Shown one piece after another: positions 1 through 10,160 of a DNA stretch of 42,145 nucleotides. The notes under the pieces were generated by a model. It searched no databases. It saw only the letters and a list, made by a program, of their open reading frames with translations, and was not told where the DNA came from. The stretch lies in contig NZ_PNCI01000074.1 of assembly GCF_005887095.1 (NCBI RefSeq), positions 1 to 42,145 of the forward strand, read 5' to 3'. The position numbers and the translations under genes were made by a program. The stretch comes from Pseudoalteromonas rubra (GTDB lineage: Bacteria > Pseudomonadota > Gammaproteobacteria > Enterobacterales > Alteromonadaceae). The first letter of the stretch is position 1. The number at the start of each line of letters is the position of its first letter.

Positions 1-1
1 T

Positions 2-58
2 GGCTCAGGCGACAATGGCTCGGGTGACAATGGCTCGGGTGACAATGGCTCGGGTGAG
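2..58 (+). repeat. 15-bp in-frame tandem repeat (GSGDN)
   Basis: A 15-bp unit, GGCTCGGGTGACAAT, occurs as copies at 2-16, 17-31 and 32-46, with a partial copy at 47-58. The unit is in frame with the RTX gene and encodes Gly-Ser-Gly-Asp-Asn. The array runs off the window's left edge, so its true copy number is unknown. It probably forms a flexible linker and could vary in length by slippage. Confidence 0.9.
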
Positions 59-3000
59 GTGCCAAACCCAACAATTACCACAGAAATATATTCGGGTGGC
101 ATAGATAAGAATAATGGGGGCGATGGCGACGGTATAGACGATAACTTGATTGCGAGTGACGATGCCGTATTTAACGAATCTACAGGCTTAATGACTTTTA
201 CCAGTAATGGTGTAGGTAAGTTAATATTGGACACGCGAAAAAATGACGTCTCTTTCACTTCTAAAGATGGGTATATTGATAACATTAAGATTACCGATCA
301 AAATGGAAATAAAACAGAATATGTTTTTAATACAGAAACTGGTGAAGTAAAACGTATAATAACACGCAATGGTAGTATCCCTTTATTGGTTCATATAATA
401 CCAGCTCCACCTCGCCCTGATGAAGTAGAAACTCCTACACCTCTGCCGTCATCACCGATTATCATTGACTTAGATGGAGATGGCGTTGAAACCGTTGGCT
501 TAGCAGCGGATATTTACTTTGACCACAATGGTGATGGGTTTAAAGAATCAACGGGGTTTTCTGCTGCGGATGATGGTTTACTAGTACGCGATATTAATGG
601 TGATGGTATCATTAATTCCGGTGCTGAACTATTTGGTAATCAGACTTTATTAGCTGATGGCTCCTTCGCCAGTAACGGGTTTGTTGCTTTAGCCGAATTG
701 GACTCAAACGGTGACGGTGTTATTGATGTTAATGATGAACTATTTGGTGAACTAAGGGTCTTTCAGGATATTGATCAGGATGGGGAGACCGATGAAGGAG
801 AGCTATTAACTCTTTTAGAAGCGGGCGTTGAGTCACTATCCATTGATTATATGACTCAAGATTTTATTGATAACTTTGGAAATGAACATCGTCAGGTCGG
901 CAGTTATACAAATACAGCGGGCCAAACAGTAACAATGACTGATGTTTGGTTTACGCGAAACCCAACTGATACTTTATATGATTTTATTGACCTGCCTTAT
1001 ACTGTGGCGAGCTTGCCTGATGTACAGGGTTACGGCCAGGTTTACTCTCTACATCAAGCAATGGCGCGAGATGAGTCTGGAGAGTTGCAAAGTCTGGTTT
1101 CGCAATTCTTAGTTGCCTCTTCGAGGGCAGAGCGTCAAGTATTGTTAGACCAAATTATTTTTTCCTGGACAGGTCAGGAGGGAGCGTATCAGAAGTATCA
1201 CCAATCCCCAATAGATGCCAGGAAAATTGGTGCTTTAGAAGCCTTTTATGGCTTCAATATTCCGCTACCACAGGGGAGTGGTCAGCAATATGCGAGAGAT
1301 TACGAAAAGATTTATAATACTTTCTCAGATAGAGTTTTTTATCAACTCGCTGCTCAAAGCTATTTACTGCCTCTTTTTCAGGAAATCACTTGGAACAAAA
1401 ACCCTGAAACAGGCATATTGGAGGGTAACTTCACCGAAGTTGTTGATAACTTGTTCGATTATACTGAAGCAAACCCATTAAAAACCGATATGCTACTTGA
1501 TTTTGTTCAAGCCATTCAAGGTATATCCTCTTTAAGTGCAATTAACCAAGCTCGCCTGATTGATGCAGTCGATCAATTTATTCAAACATCAGATATTTCT
1601 AATTATTCCAAGGAAACCATCAGCCTTGTTACTGCTGCCGTAAGAGACAACACCAAATATGGTAACAACATTTTTGGCGGGGAGAATCGCGATATTTTGT
1701 TTGGCCTTAGCGGTAATGATTTACTCAAAGGAGAGGCAGGTAATGATGTGCTTAATGGCGGGCAAGGTGATGATAAACTCTATGGTGGTAGTGGAGATGA
1801 TGTATATCAATTCGGCGTTGGTTATGGTCGAGATATTATTTATAACCGAGATACCGATAGCGGCCGTTATGATGTTGTTCGTTTAATAGGTGGCATTGCG
1901 ACTAGTGATATTACCCTATCTCGTCGAGGTGATGACCTGTTCATAACCATCAAAGGTACAGAAGACGTACTACATGTTGAATCACATTTTGAACAAGAGG
2001 GGGCAACAAAGCGCTATATTGATGCCATTATTTTTGATGATGGCAGCGTGATAGATGTGGGTCCCAGCCATTTTGATCAAATAAACGTATCTTCTCAATT
2101 CATTACCTCGGGTGGCGATGAGTTACATGGAACATCTGAAGATGATGTAATAAACGGCTTAAGCGGAAATGACAGCCTGTACGGTAAAAAGGGAACTGAT
2201 ATTCTCATTGGAGAAAATGGGGATGATACGCTATTCGGTGGTGAAGGTGATGACCGTTTAGAGGGCAATAACGGGAATGATCTGATTTACGGCGACCAAG
2301 GTAAAGACTTGTTAATGGGTGGAGCCGGTCATGACAAGTTGATTGGCGGAACTGGTGATGATTCCCTTAGAGGTGATAAAGGTGACGACTTACTCACAGG
2401 CGGTCAAGGAGATGATTACTACCTGTTTAACTTAGGTGATGGTCTCGATGCAATTGATAATAGAGGTAGCAAGGGAGATACAGATAGGATTTTACTGGGT
2501 GAAGGTATTCTACCTGACCAGGTCAGAATCCACCGTGTGGACAATGACTTAATGATCATTATCCAAGAGGGAGTTGATGAAATTCGAGTGGAAAATTATT
2601 ACATCAACGAAGCAAGTCGAATCGATTACCTTGTTTTTAATGATCCGAACAGTTCAGTTGCATTTTGGGATGCTGCCACGCTTGAAGTTAAAGCAGGCCA
2701 AGCGACAGGAAAAAATGATGAGCTGCATGGCGATACTGACAACAATACACTAGATGGACTAGCAGGGGACGATATACTCCTGGGGTATGATGGTGATGAT
2801 AGCCTATTTGGATCTGAGGGAAATGACAAAATTCAGGGAGGCCGCGGAGATGATATTCTTATTGGTGGTTTGGGTGATGATTTTCTGAGTGGTGGAGCAG
2901 GTAGTGATACCTATGTCATTGCTGCCGATGGAAGTCACGACACTATCCTTGATTACGACAACAGTAACGAATATCTCGATCGTATCGTTTTTGATGAAGG

Positions 3001-6000
3001 AATCACTCAAGAGCACGTGAGTTATCGACGAACAGCCTTTGACTTAATTATCGAAATAAATAAAGACGGTGTACTAAGTACAGTCACCATTGAAAATGGT
3101 TTTATCAGCAAAGTAAATGGTATAAGTGGTTTTAGTAACAGGCGAATTTTAGTTGACCAACTTGAGTTTTCAGATCACACAACTGTCAGCATAGAAGCAG
3201 TACTTGCTAGCGCAGCTGGTTGGACTGGCACAGATTCTGCTGAAACTATTTATGGCTATCAAGGTGCAGATACACTTAATGGTGCAAGTGGTCATGATAC
3301 CCTTTATGGCGGTGATGGTAATGACACGTTAAATGGAGGGGCAGACGACGATGCCCTCTACGGTGGTGATGGAAATGACACATTAGATGGAGGGGCTGGC
3401 AACGATGCTATTTATGGTGGTCATGGAAATGACGCATTAGATGGAGGAGCTGGCGACGATACCCTATACGGCGGTTCAGGTAGTGATACTTATTATTGGG
3501 GTCTTGGTTCCGGAAACGACCAAATTCATTCTCACAAAGCTTTGGAAAGCGATGGCAGTGACTTTGATAAATTGGTATTTAAAGAAGGGATTACTGCCGG
3601 TGACTTAACTTGGTCACGATATCGCTCTCATCTAAGAGTGACCTTAAACTCCAGTGGCGAAACAGTTTCAATAATTGATTACTTTAGTCGCATAGCAAAG
3701 CTAGACCCAATTAGAATTGAATTAGCAGATGGTACAGAATTAAATCTAGCACTGTTAGCAGAAGAGGCCAATAGACTACTCATTGGTACAAAAGAAGGGG
3801 AGTTTATAGAAGGCGGAGACCTTGATGAAACTCTCATCGGTTTAAATGGTGATGATGAATTATACGGCCAAGCTGGTAACGATAAACTGGATGGCGGTTC
3901 AGGCAATGATATTTTAGATGGTGGCTCTGGCAATGATATTTTAGATGGTGGTGTGGGCGATGATGATTTAGAAGGTGGTATAGGTAGCGATATATACAAG
4001 TGGGGATATGGCTCTGGAAACGATCGGATTTGGAACTATAGCGACAATCGTTCCGACGATAATAGCGATATAGATAAGCTTGTATTTACGCAAGGAATTA
4101 CTACTAGTGACATAACCTGGTCACGTGATGGCGATGACTTGAAAGTAACGCTTAACTCAAGCGGTGAAACACTGAAAGTCAAATATCACTTTAATGACCA
4201 GTACACCAATTATAAATTAAAAGCTGTAGAGTTAGCAGATGGGACAGCGTTAGACCTTGACTCAATAGAAAATGCGATTCATACCCAAATGGGTACCGAA
4301 GGAGATGATAGCTTATATGGAGCTGAATATGGCGAAACCTTACTGGGTTTGGGTGGCAATGACTATTTATATGGTAATGAAGGTGACGACTCACTTGATG
4401 GCGGTTTAGGCAATGATTATTTAAATGGAGGTAAAGGTGATGACGTCCTTGATGGTGGCGCAGGTAACGATAGTTTAAAAGGTGGTTATGGCAATGACAC
4501 CTACTTATGGGGCAAAGGTTCGGGGAATGACACCATTCACAACTACGACCGTAATGATAAAAGTAATCCCCACAAACTCGACAAACTGATTTTTAAAGCC
4601 GGTGTCACTGAAAGTGACTTGATATGGTCCCGCGGAACAGATGACCTGCGAGTGACAATCAAATCGACAGGAGAAACCTTGTCGATAAAAAACCACATAA
4701 CATATGAAGGGTACCAAATAGATGCGGTTGAGCTGGCAGATGGCACTGTGCTGGATCTTACATCCATTGAGAAAGGACTAAATACACCGATAGGTACAGA
4801 TAACGATGACTACCTTTATGGTCATTTGCATGATGATGTACTAAAGGGCTTGGGAGGCGATGATCGTCTGATAGGTTTTGGTGGCGACGACATACTTGAT
4901 GGCGGAGCTGGCGATGATAAGTTAGAAGGAAGAGGTGGCAGCGATACCTATTATTGGGGAGCTGGCTCAGGCAATGATTCTATTGAAAATTTCAGTAGCA
5001 GTTCGTATAGCTCTGATGATGACTTTGATAAGCTGGTTTTTAAACAAGGTACATCACCCAGTGATTTAACTTGGTCACGAGATGGTGATGATTTAACAGT
5101 GATGCTGAATTCAAGTGGCGAAACACTGAGAGTGGTATTTTACTATTCCCGGGGCTCTTGGGAATTAGACGCGTTCGAGCTCGCGGATGGCACAGTACTA
5201 GATCGCACAGCAATAGAGGCAGAAGCTACACAGAGTGCAAATATCGTGATGGGCACTGGAGACTCTGAATCTATTTACGCTTCAGAGTCTGACGAAGTAA
5301 TATTGGGTCTAAACGGCAACGACCGCCTATATGGCAGAGCCGGCGACGACAAGCTCAATGGTGGCGCGGGTGATGATAGGCTTAAAGGACAAATTGGCGA
5401 CGACCAGCTCGATGGTGGTATAGGTGACGATGACTTATATGGTGGCGCTGGCAACGATGTTTATTACTGGGGACTAGGCTCAGGAAATGACCGAATTTAT
5501 AACCATGACAAGTGGAGTCCAGGTGATGCGAGTGATATCGACAAATTAGTATTTAAAGCAGGCATTTCGGCGAGCGATTTAATTTGGTCACAACATGGAA
5601 ATGATTTGAGAGTAACGCTGGTCTCCAGCGGCGAAACATTGAGTATCAAAAATCACTTTGACCCCGAATTTAGTGACTCCAAGATAAAAGTGATTGAGCT
5701 TGCAGATGGGACCGAGCTAGACCTTGTATCGATAGAAGGGTCTGTCACAGACGCTTCGAACGTCAAGATGGGCACTCAGGATGATGAATCTATTTATACT
5801 TCTGATCCTGACGAAGTTTTATTGGGCTTAGATGGCAATGATAAATTATATGGTAGAGCGGGAGACGACAGGCTCTATGGCGGAGCTGGTGATGACCAAC
5901 TCAAAGGGCAAATTGGCAACGACATGCTTGATGGCGGAGCCGGAGACGATACTTTGTATGGGGGGGCGGGCAATGACATTTATTACTGGGGGTTAGGCTC

Positions 6001-7516
6001 AGGCAATGACCGATTATACAACCATGATAAATGGAACCCTGGTGATGCAAATGATATTGACAAGTTGGTTTTTAAAGCGGGAATTTCGGCTAACGATCTG
6101 CTTTGGTCACGCGACGGAAATGATTTAAAAGTGATGCTGGTCTCCAGTGGGGAAACTCTGAGTATCAAACACTATTTTAATATCGAATACAGCGACTCTA
6201 AGTTAAAAGCCGTTGAATTGCCTGACGGTACTGAGCTCAATATATCAGCAATAGACGAATCTATGCCAGAAGGCGTAAATATATTCTTAGGTAAACAAAG
6301 CGATGATTCACTTTATAGCTCTGAAGTGGGTGAAATACTGTTGGGCTTGGATGGCAACGATAACTTATATGGCAGAGCTGGTGACGACATACTCAAAGGC
6401 GGCGCGGGCGATGACATACTTAAAGGACAAGTTGGCAACGACATACTTGACGGTGGCTCCGGCAACGACATGCTCAACGGCGGTGCGGGAAGTGATACGT
6501 ATTATTGGGGACTAGGGTCAGGCAATGATCAAATTTACAACTTTGATTCTTGGGGAGCACTCCCATTCGACACGGGTGATTATGACAGCTGGAATGAGAG
6601 AGACGTAAATGATGTTGACAAGCTGGTATTTAAAGATGGTGTTACTGCCGATGATTTAGTTTGGTCACGTGATGGTGATGATTTGAAAGTGACGCTTAGT
6701 TCAAGCGGTGAAACGCTCAGCATAAAACATCACTTCGACAGCTATACTCATGACAGTTTGAAGTTAAAAGTAGCCGAGCTGCATGATGGCAGTGCGCTTG
6801 ATTTGGCAATAATATCAGAATCAATCGCAAAAGGTGGCAATATAGTCATCGGTACGCAAGGAGATGAGTCACTTTACACTTCAGATCTGGATGAGACTGT
6901 GTTGGGCTTGGATGGCAATGACAGGTTATATGGTAGAGCGGGTAATGACATACTCGATGGTGGCAAAGGAGATGACAGGCTTAAAGGTCAAACGGGTGAC
7001 GACATACTCGATGGTGGTACAGGTAACGATGACTTATATGGTGGCGCAGGCAATGACGTTTATTACTGGGGAATAGGCTCTGGTAATGACAGCATTTTCA
7101 ATCATGATAAGTATAACCCTGGTAATGAAGGTGATATAGATAAGTTAGTATTTAAGGCTGGCATCTCTTCTGAAAACTTAAGTTGGTCACGTAATGATGA
7201 TGATTTACAAGTTCAGTTGAAGTCAACAGGAGAAATATTAACTATAAAAGGCTACTACCAAAGTGGCTATGATAAAATTGATAGAGCAGAGCTAGCTGAT
7301 GGCACGATAATCAGCCTAGTTGATGTAATTAACAACCCAACACCCCAGACTCAAGAAAGCTTAAGTGGCTTAGATAGCAGGTTTATTAAGCATGATAGTT
7401 TTGAGCTTCTTGTGCAATCTATATCAGGCTTTGCTGGCAACTCTGACGACAGCGCAAGTGACAAAACACACTATGTAGGGAGCTATTTAGAAAAAATGAC
7501 TTATTCTACAGATTAA
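2..7516 (+). CDS. RTX repeat protein, FrpC-like (5' end outside window)
   Basis: This is a very large secreted calcium-binding protein of the RTX adhesin/toxin class. The reading frame is open to the first base, so the GTG at 59 is probably not the start. The first codons are a GSGDN pentapeptide repeat. An FrpC-like segment with aspartate-rich EF-hand-type loops (IDLDGDGVE, DINGDG, DSNGDG, DQDGE) lies at about nt 455-840. A non-repetitive linker follows. From about nt 1660 to 7070 there are many GGxGxDxLxGG nonapeptides arranged in about 11 modules. Each module ends in an HCBP-related segment (consensus DLxWSRxGDDLxVTLxSSGETL). In the last eight modules the WSR-type motif starts near nt 3611, 4118, 4625, 5072, 5585, 6104, 6662 and 7184. 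The family is normally exported by a type I secretion system, but no transporter genes are in view. The exact role (adhesin, toxin or S-layer-like) cannot be told. The stop is TAA at 7514. Confidence 0.9.
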   Translation, partial: GSGDNGSGDNGSGDNGSGEVPNPTITTEIYSGGIDKNNGGDGDGIDDNLIASDDAVFNESTGLMTFTSNGVGKLILDTRKNDVSFTSKDGYIDNIKITDQNGNKTEYVFNTETGEVKRIITRNGSIPLLVHIIPAPPRPDEVETPTPLPSSPIIIDLDGDGVETVGLAADIYFDHNGDGFKESTGFSAADDGLLVRDINGDGIINSGAELFGNQTLLADGSFASNGFVALAELDSNGDGVIDVNDELFGELRVFQDIDQDGETDEGELLTLLEAGVESLSIDYMTQDFIDNFGNEHRQVGSYTNTAGQTVTMTDVWFTRNPTDTLYDFIDLPYTVASLPDVQGYGQVYSLHQAMARDESGELQSLVSQFLVASSRAERQVLLDQIIFSWTGQEGAYQKYHQSPIDARKIGALEAFYGFNIPLPQGSGQQYARDYEKIYNTFSDRVFYQLAAQSYLLPLFQEITWNKNPETGILEGNFTEVVDNLFDYTEANPLKTDMLLDFVQAIQGISSLSAINQARLIDAVDQFIQTSDISNYSKETISLVTAAVRDNTKYGNNIFGGENRDILFGLSGNDLLKGEAGNDVLNGGQGDDKLYGGSGDDVYQFGVGYGRDIIYNRDTDSGRYDVVRLIGGIATSDITLSRRGDDLFITIKGTEDVLHVESHFEQEGATKRYIDAIIFDDGSVIDVGPSHFDQINVSSQFITSGGDELHGTSEDDVINGLSGNDSLYGKKGTDILIGENGDDTLFGGEGDDRLEGNNGNDLIYGDQGKDLLMGGAGHDKLIGGTGDDSLRGDKGDDLLTGGQGDDYYLFNLGDGLDAIDNRGSKGDTDRILLGEGILPDQVRIHRVDNDLMIIIQEGVDEIRVENYYINEASRIDYLVFNDPNSSVAFWDAATLEVKAGQATGKNDELHGDTDNNTLDGLAGDDILLGYDGDDSLFGSEGNDKIQGGRGDDILIGGLGDDFLSGGAGSDTYVIAADGSHDTILDYDNSNEYLDRIVFDEGITQEHVSYRRTAFDLIIEINKDGVLSTVTIENGFISKVNGISGFSNRRILVDQLEFSDHTTVSIEAVLASAAGWTGTDSAETIYGYQGADTLNGASGHDTLYGGDGNDTLNGGADDDALYGGDGNDTLDGGAGNDAIYGGHGNDALDGGAGDDTLYGGSGSDTYYWGLGSGNDQIHSHKALESDGSDFDKLVFKEGITAGDLTWSRYRSHLRVTLNSSGETVSIIDYFSRIAKLDPIRIELADGTELNLALLAEEANRLLIGTKEGEFIEGGDLDETLIGLNGDDELYGQAGNDKLDGGSGNDILDGGSGNDILDGGVGDDDLEGGIGSDIYKWGYGSGNDRIWNYSDNRSDDNSDIDKLVFTQGITTSDITWSRDGDDLKVTLNSSGETLKVKYHFNDQYTNYKLKAVELADGTALDLDSIENAIHTQMGTEGDDSLYGAEYGETLLGLGGNDYLYGNEGDDSLDGGLGNDYLNGGKGDDVLDGGAGNDSLKGGYGNDTYLWGKGSGNDTIHNYDRNDKSNPHKLDKLIFKAGVTESDLIWSRGTDDLRVTIKSTGETLSIKNHITYEGYQIDAVELADGTVLDLTSIEKGLNTPIGTDNDDYLYGHLHDDVLKGLGGDDRLIGFGGDDILDGGAGDDKLEGRGGSDTYYWGAGSGNDSIENFSSSSYSSDDDFDKLVFKQGTSPSDLTWSRDGDDLTVMLNSSGETLRVVFYYSRGSWELDAFELADGTVLDRTAIEAEATQSANIVMGTGDSESIYASESDEVILGLNGNDRLYGRAGDDKLNGGAGDDRLKGQIGDDQLDGGIGDDDLYGGAGNDVYYWGLGSGNDRIYNHDKWSPGDASDIDKLVFKAGISASDLIWSQHGNDLRVTLVSSGETLSIKNHFDPEFSDSKIKVIELADGTELDLVSIEGSVTDASNVKMGTQDDESIYTSDPDEVLLGLDGNDKLYGRAGDDRLYGGAGDDQLKGQIGNDMLDGGAGDDTLYGGAGNDIYYWGLGSGNDRLYNHDKWNPGDANDIDKLVFKAGISANDLLWSRDGNDLKVMLVSSGETLSIKHYFNIEYSDSKLKAVELPDGTELNISAIDESMPEGVNIFLGKQSDDSLYSSEVGEILLGLDGNDNLYGRAGDDILKGGAGDDILKGQVGNDILDGGSGNDMLNGGAGSDTYYWGLGSGNDQIYNFDSWGALPFDTGDYDSWNERDVNDVDKLVFKDGVTADDLVWSRDGDDLKVTLSSSGETLSIKHHFDSYTHDSLKLKVAELHDGSALDLAIISESIAKGGNIVIGTQGDESLYTSDLDETVLGLDGNDRLYGRAGNDILDGGKGDDRLKGQTGDDILDGGTGNDDLYGGAGNDVYYWGIGSGNDSIFNHDKYNPGNEGDIDKLVFKAGISSENLSWSRNDDDLQVQLKSTGEILTIKGYYQSGYDKIDRAELADGTIISLVDVINNPTPQTQESLSGLDSRFIKHDSFELLVQSISGFAGNSDDSASDKTHYVGSYLEKMTYSTD

Positions 7517-7579
7517 AAGAAGTTGTTCATTATTCTGGCCAACTAGACAGTAATGTCAAACAATGCACAAGTTCTCAGC

Positions 7580-8205
7580 GTCATACCGGCCTTGCGCCGG
7601 TATCTGTTTGCACTCTACTGTTATGATTGGATAAATACCTTACCAACCAAGTCGTCTGAAGCCAGATCCCATGTCGAGCACGGGATGACAGGTGAAAAGG
7701 GTATGGTTTGCGGTGCGTTGTGAGACATTCTAAGCGTCTGCGCTTCGCAACTAAACACCTGCCTGGGCTGAGATAAAACACATTGCACTCAAACCATCTC
7801 ATCTGTGTCATACCGGCCTTGCGCCGGTATATGCTTGCAGTCTACTGTTATGCTTGAACAAATACGTTATCAATCAAACCGTCTGAAGCAAGATCCCGTG
7901 TCGAGGACGGGATGACGGGTGAAAATGGTCAGGTTTGCGGTGCGTTGTAAAACATACTAAGCATCTGCGCTTCGCAATTAAACATCTGCCAGGGCTGAGG
8001 TCAGACATAGTGCATTCATGCCATCTCACCTGCGTCATACCGGCCTTGCGCCGGTACCTGTTTGCACTCTACTGTTATGATTGGATAAATGCCTTATCAA
8101 CCAAGTCGTCTGAAGCAAGATCCCGTGTCGAGCACGGGATGACGGATGAAAGGGGCTAGGTTTATGGTGTGTTCTGAGAGATTCTAAACGTCTGCGCTTC
8201 GTAGC
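7580..8205. repeat. 227-bp tandem repeat array, 2.7 copies
   Basis: This non-coding stretch after the RTX gene contains three homologous units starting at 7580, 7807 and 8034, spaced exactly 227 bp apart. Each unit has a 110-bp core (7580-7689, 7807-7916, 8034-8143) bounded by GTCAT and ATGAC. The core's left part is the palindrome TACCGGCCTTGCGCCGGTA. Its right part is a second palindrome around CCCGTGTCGAGCACGGG, with an altered centre in copies 1 and 2. A conserved spacer of 117 bp follows and is lost in the third copy after about 8205. The cores look like dispersed intergenic palindromic elements of the REP/MITE kind. ORFs across the array are not credible genes. I see nothing else in 8206-8310. 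Confidence 0.85.
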
Positions 8206-8310
8206 CAAACTCCAACCAGAACAGGCAACTGCCTATCATGCAACACCTCGCCGCCATAACGGTCCAGAGCCCGCGAGAAAAACAAATACAAAAACGCTAA
8301 ACAGGTCACA

Positions 8311-9123
8311 TCACCGCTTAGGACATACCACTTTCTCGGCCTTCAGGTGATACATCTCAATGTCAGGATGACTGAAAAACCCCACTTCCCAGGGATTTTT
8401 AGAGATAAACAGCTCTCTCACTTCATTAAACAAAGCACTGTTGGTGGCTACCTGATGCACCCGCCCGGTAATAATGGAATAGTTCCACTCGACATAGTTT
8501 TCAAAGGTAAAGCTGGCACGATTGTCGATGGCAAAATAACACAGGTTATCCCGCTTCATCAGGCTGGATTTAAAGGTTTGTGGCAGGGTGATAAAAAAGA
8601 TATCGTCGTCGGTACTGGATAGAAATGCCATCACCGTAGTGTGTGGCTGAGACTGAGCCTTAGTGATCAGCACTCCAACCTTATTGTCATGCTCTTGCTC
8701 ATCCATCATTGGTGTTGCGGTTAAAGGCGTGCAGGGCAAGGGGTTTTGCACACGCGGATCGTCAGGAAATTCATAACCCGGCGCCCGATACTCCAGCGCT
8801 ACCGAAACCCCGTAATAAACCTGGTACTCAAGCGGCGCTATGGTGACCTCAGTATTATTCAATGCAGTTACGCGCCCCTTATAGGATAAACGATAGACAC
8901 TCAGCTCAGCATCATATTCACTTACGCCGGTACGGTTATCCAGGTGCACAGTGACCAAATCTCCCACACTCAACTGATGGCTTTCTCGCAGCTCGAGCAG
9001 CAACTGGTTATCTTCATCTATCTGAGCAAAACAGATAAAGACATCAATACCGCCAAGGTGCGTCTGGTAAGCCGCAGCAACGGCAATTACGGGTGATGGA
9101 ATAAACTGCTTTAAAGACGACAT
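8311..9123 (-). CDS. Predicted FMN-binding split-barrel (PNPOx-like) protein
   Basis: This is a 270-residue cytoplasmic protein of unknown substrate. The C-terminal half, from about residue 150 (VGVLITKAQ...TTVMAFLSS...DDIFFITLP...NLCYFAIDN...WNYSIITGRVHQV), has the strand pattern of the pyridoxamine-5'-phosphate-oxidase-like split barrel, which usually binds FMN or a related cofactor. The N-terminal half is a separate beta-rich segment (GDLVTVHLDNRTG...YKGRVTAL) reminiscent of PilZ-like barrels, but I cannot assign it. I chose the ATG at 9123 because AGGGAG lies 5 nt upstream; an in-frame start 24 nt further up lacks such a site. It is a lone gene, divergent from the pirin gene. The fold call is by pattern only. 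Confidence 0.7.
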   Translation of the reverse strand: MSSLKQFIPSPVIAVAAAYQTHLGGIDVFICFAQIDEDNQLLLELRESHQLSVGDLVTVHLDNRTGVSEYDAELSVYRLSYKGRVTALNNTEVTIAPLEYQVYYGVSVALEYRAPGYEFPDDPRVQNPLPCTPLTATPMMDEQEHDNKVGVLITKAQSQPHTTVMAFLSSTDDDIFFITLPQTFKSSLMKRDNLCYFAIDNRASFTFENYVEWNYSIITGRVHQVATNSALFNEVRELFISKNPWEVGFFSHPDIEMYHLKAEKVVCPKR

Positions 9124-9314
9124 AACTCTCCCTGAAACTGAGTTCACAGGCTTATTTCGAACTCTATAACTCTAGCATATACATCCACTAAGGCACGCAA
9201 TGAGTTATAACATATTCATTCTTTAAAACAGAATAAAAGCACCGATAATGACGCATTTTATTCTACTTAACTAAGCGTTACAGTCATGGCATTCCACTTT
9301 CAGAGATAAAACTT

Positions 9315-10007
9315 ATGCCATCAATACGACGCGCCTCAGAACGGGGCCTGGTTAATATGGGTTGGTTGCATAGCCAACATACATTTTCTTTTGGCCATTA
9401 TTACGACCCCAAGCATATGGGGTTTTCCATGTTACGCGTTATCAATGACGATACGGTCGCACCAGGTATGGGTTTTGATACGCATGCCCACCGTGACATG
9501 GAAATTATCTCTTATGTGATACAAGGTGCACTGGAGCACAAAGACAGTCGGGGGAACCACCATATCATTCCGGCAGGTGACGTTCAGCTGATGAGCGCAG
9601 GCACAGGGATCACGCACTCTGAATACAATTATTCTGCCACGGAACAGACCCGTTTCTTACAGATCTGGATCCGCCCTGATGTAAAAGGGCTCAGTCCCAG
9701 TTATGCTCAGGCCAATATAGAACAAGACGGGCCACTTACCCCGCTTGTAACCCCTAATGGCCAGCAAGGTTCACTTGTCATTCATCAGGATGCCAGCCTG
9801 CATCGTCTTAAGCTCTCAGAAGGTGAAACTTACACACTGAACACACATAATCGCTGGGGCTATCTACACCTAGTTGAAGGTTCAGCCCAAACAGCTGAAA
9901 TACGCCTGGAACCGGGTGATGCCATTGGTCTGACAGCGCACGAATCCTTCACGGTGGAGGCTACAGCACCACTAGAGGCACTGTGGTTTGAGCTACCGCC
10001 AGGTTGA
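9315..10007 (+). CDS. Pirin family protein (YhhW-like)
   Basis: This is a 230-residue bicupin of the pirin family, members of which include quercetin 2,3-dioxygenases. The N-terminal cupin carries the expected metal ligands: His57 and His59 in FDTHAHRDME, and His101 and Glu103 in GTGITHSEYN. The motif GWLHSQHTFSFGHYYDP near residue 16 is diagnostic of the family. The length matches bacterial pirins, and the C-terminal cupin ends at GDAIGLTAHESF. The start is the first ATG after AGAGATAAAACTT. The gene stands alone, convergent with the operon to its right. The physiological substrate cannot be inferred. Confidence 0.93.
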   Translation: MPSIRRASERGLVNMGWLHSQHTFSFGHYYDPKHMGFSMLRVINDDTVAPGMGFDTHAHRDMEIISYVIQGALEHKDSRGNHHIIPAGDVQLMSAGTGITHSEYNYSATEQTRFLQIWIRPDVKGLSPSYAQANIEQDGPLTPLVTPNGQQGSLVIHQDASLHRLKLSEGETYTLNTHNRWGYLHLVEGSAQTAEIRLEPGDAIGLTAHESFTVEATAPLEALWFELPPG

Positions 10008-10077
10008 ATGTCAATACACTAGAATACGTGTCCGCGGCTCTACAGTCTCAGCAATCAATACTGGTACCCAAACGAAA

Positions 10078-10109
10078 AAAGCCATGCGCTGTTAAACAGG
10101 CATGGCTTT
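10078..10109 (-). terminator. Rho-independent terminator of the oxygenase operon
   Basis: AAAGCCATGC (10078-10087) pairs with GCATGGCTTT (10100-10109), and an inner CTGT/ACAG stem closes the loop. Read on the minus strand, the hairpin runs straight into TTTTTT, the normal intrinsic terminator form. It therefore serves the leftward operon that ends at 10322, although a 162-bp palindromic element now lies between. On the plus strand it could also stop pirin transcription, with a weaker T-run. Confidence 0.75.
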
Positions 10110-10160
10110 GCTACGGGCAGTAGTGTCACAGCTACGTCCAGCATTCAAAAAGGGAGTGTT

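Noticed and set aside
3220..3520. Regular Gly/Asp repeats considered as a CRISPR-like array
   Set aside because: The repeats are in-frame RTX nonapeptides without spacers of constant length.
2626..6168. Antisense ORFs (60-106 codons) rich in Ser/Pro in the RTX gene
   Set aside because: They mirror the GGxGxD repeats on the opposite strand and carry no initiation signals.
7581..8159. Two ORFs of 74-76 codons in the 227-bp repeat array
   Set aside because: They arise from the palindromic repeats, are on opposite strands, and differ between copies, so they are not genes.
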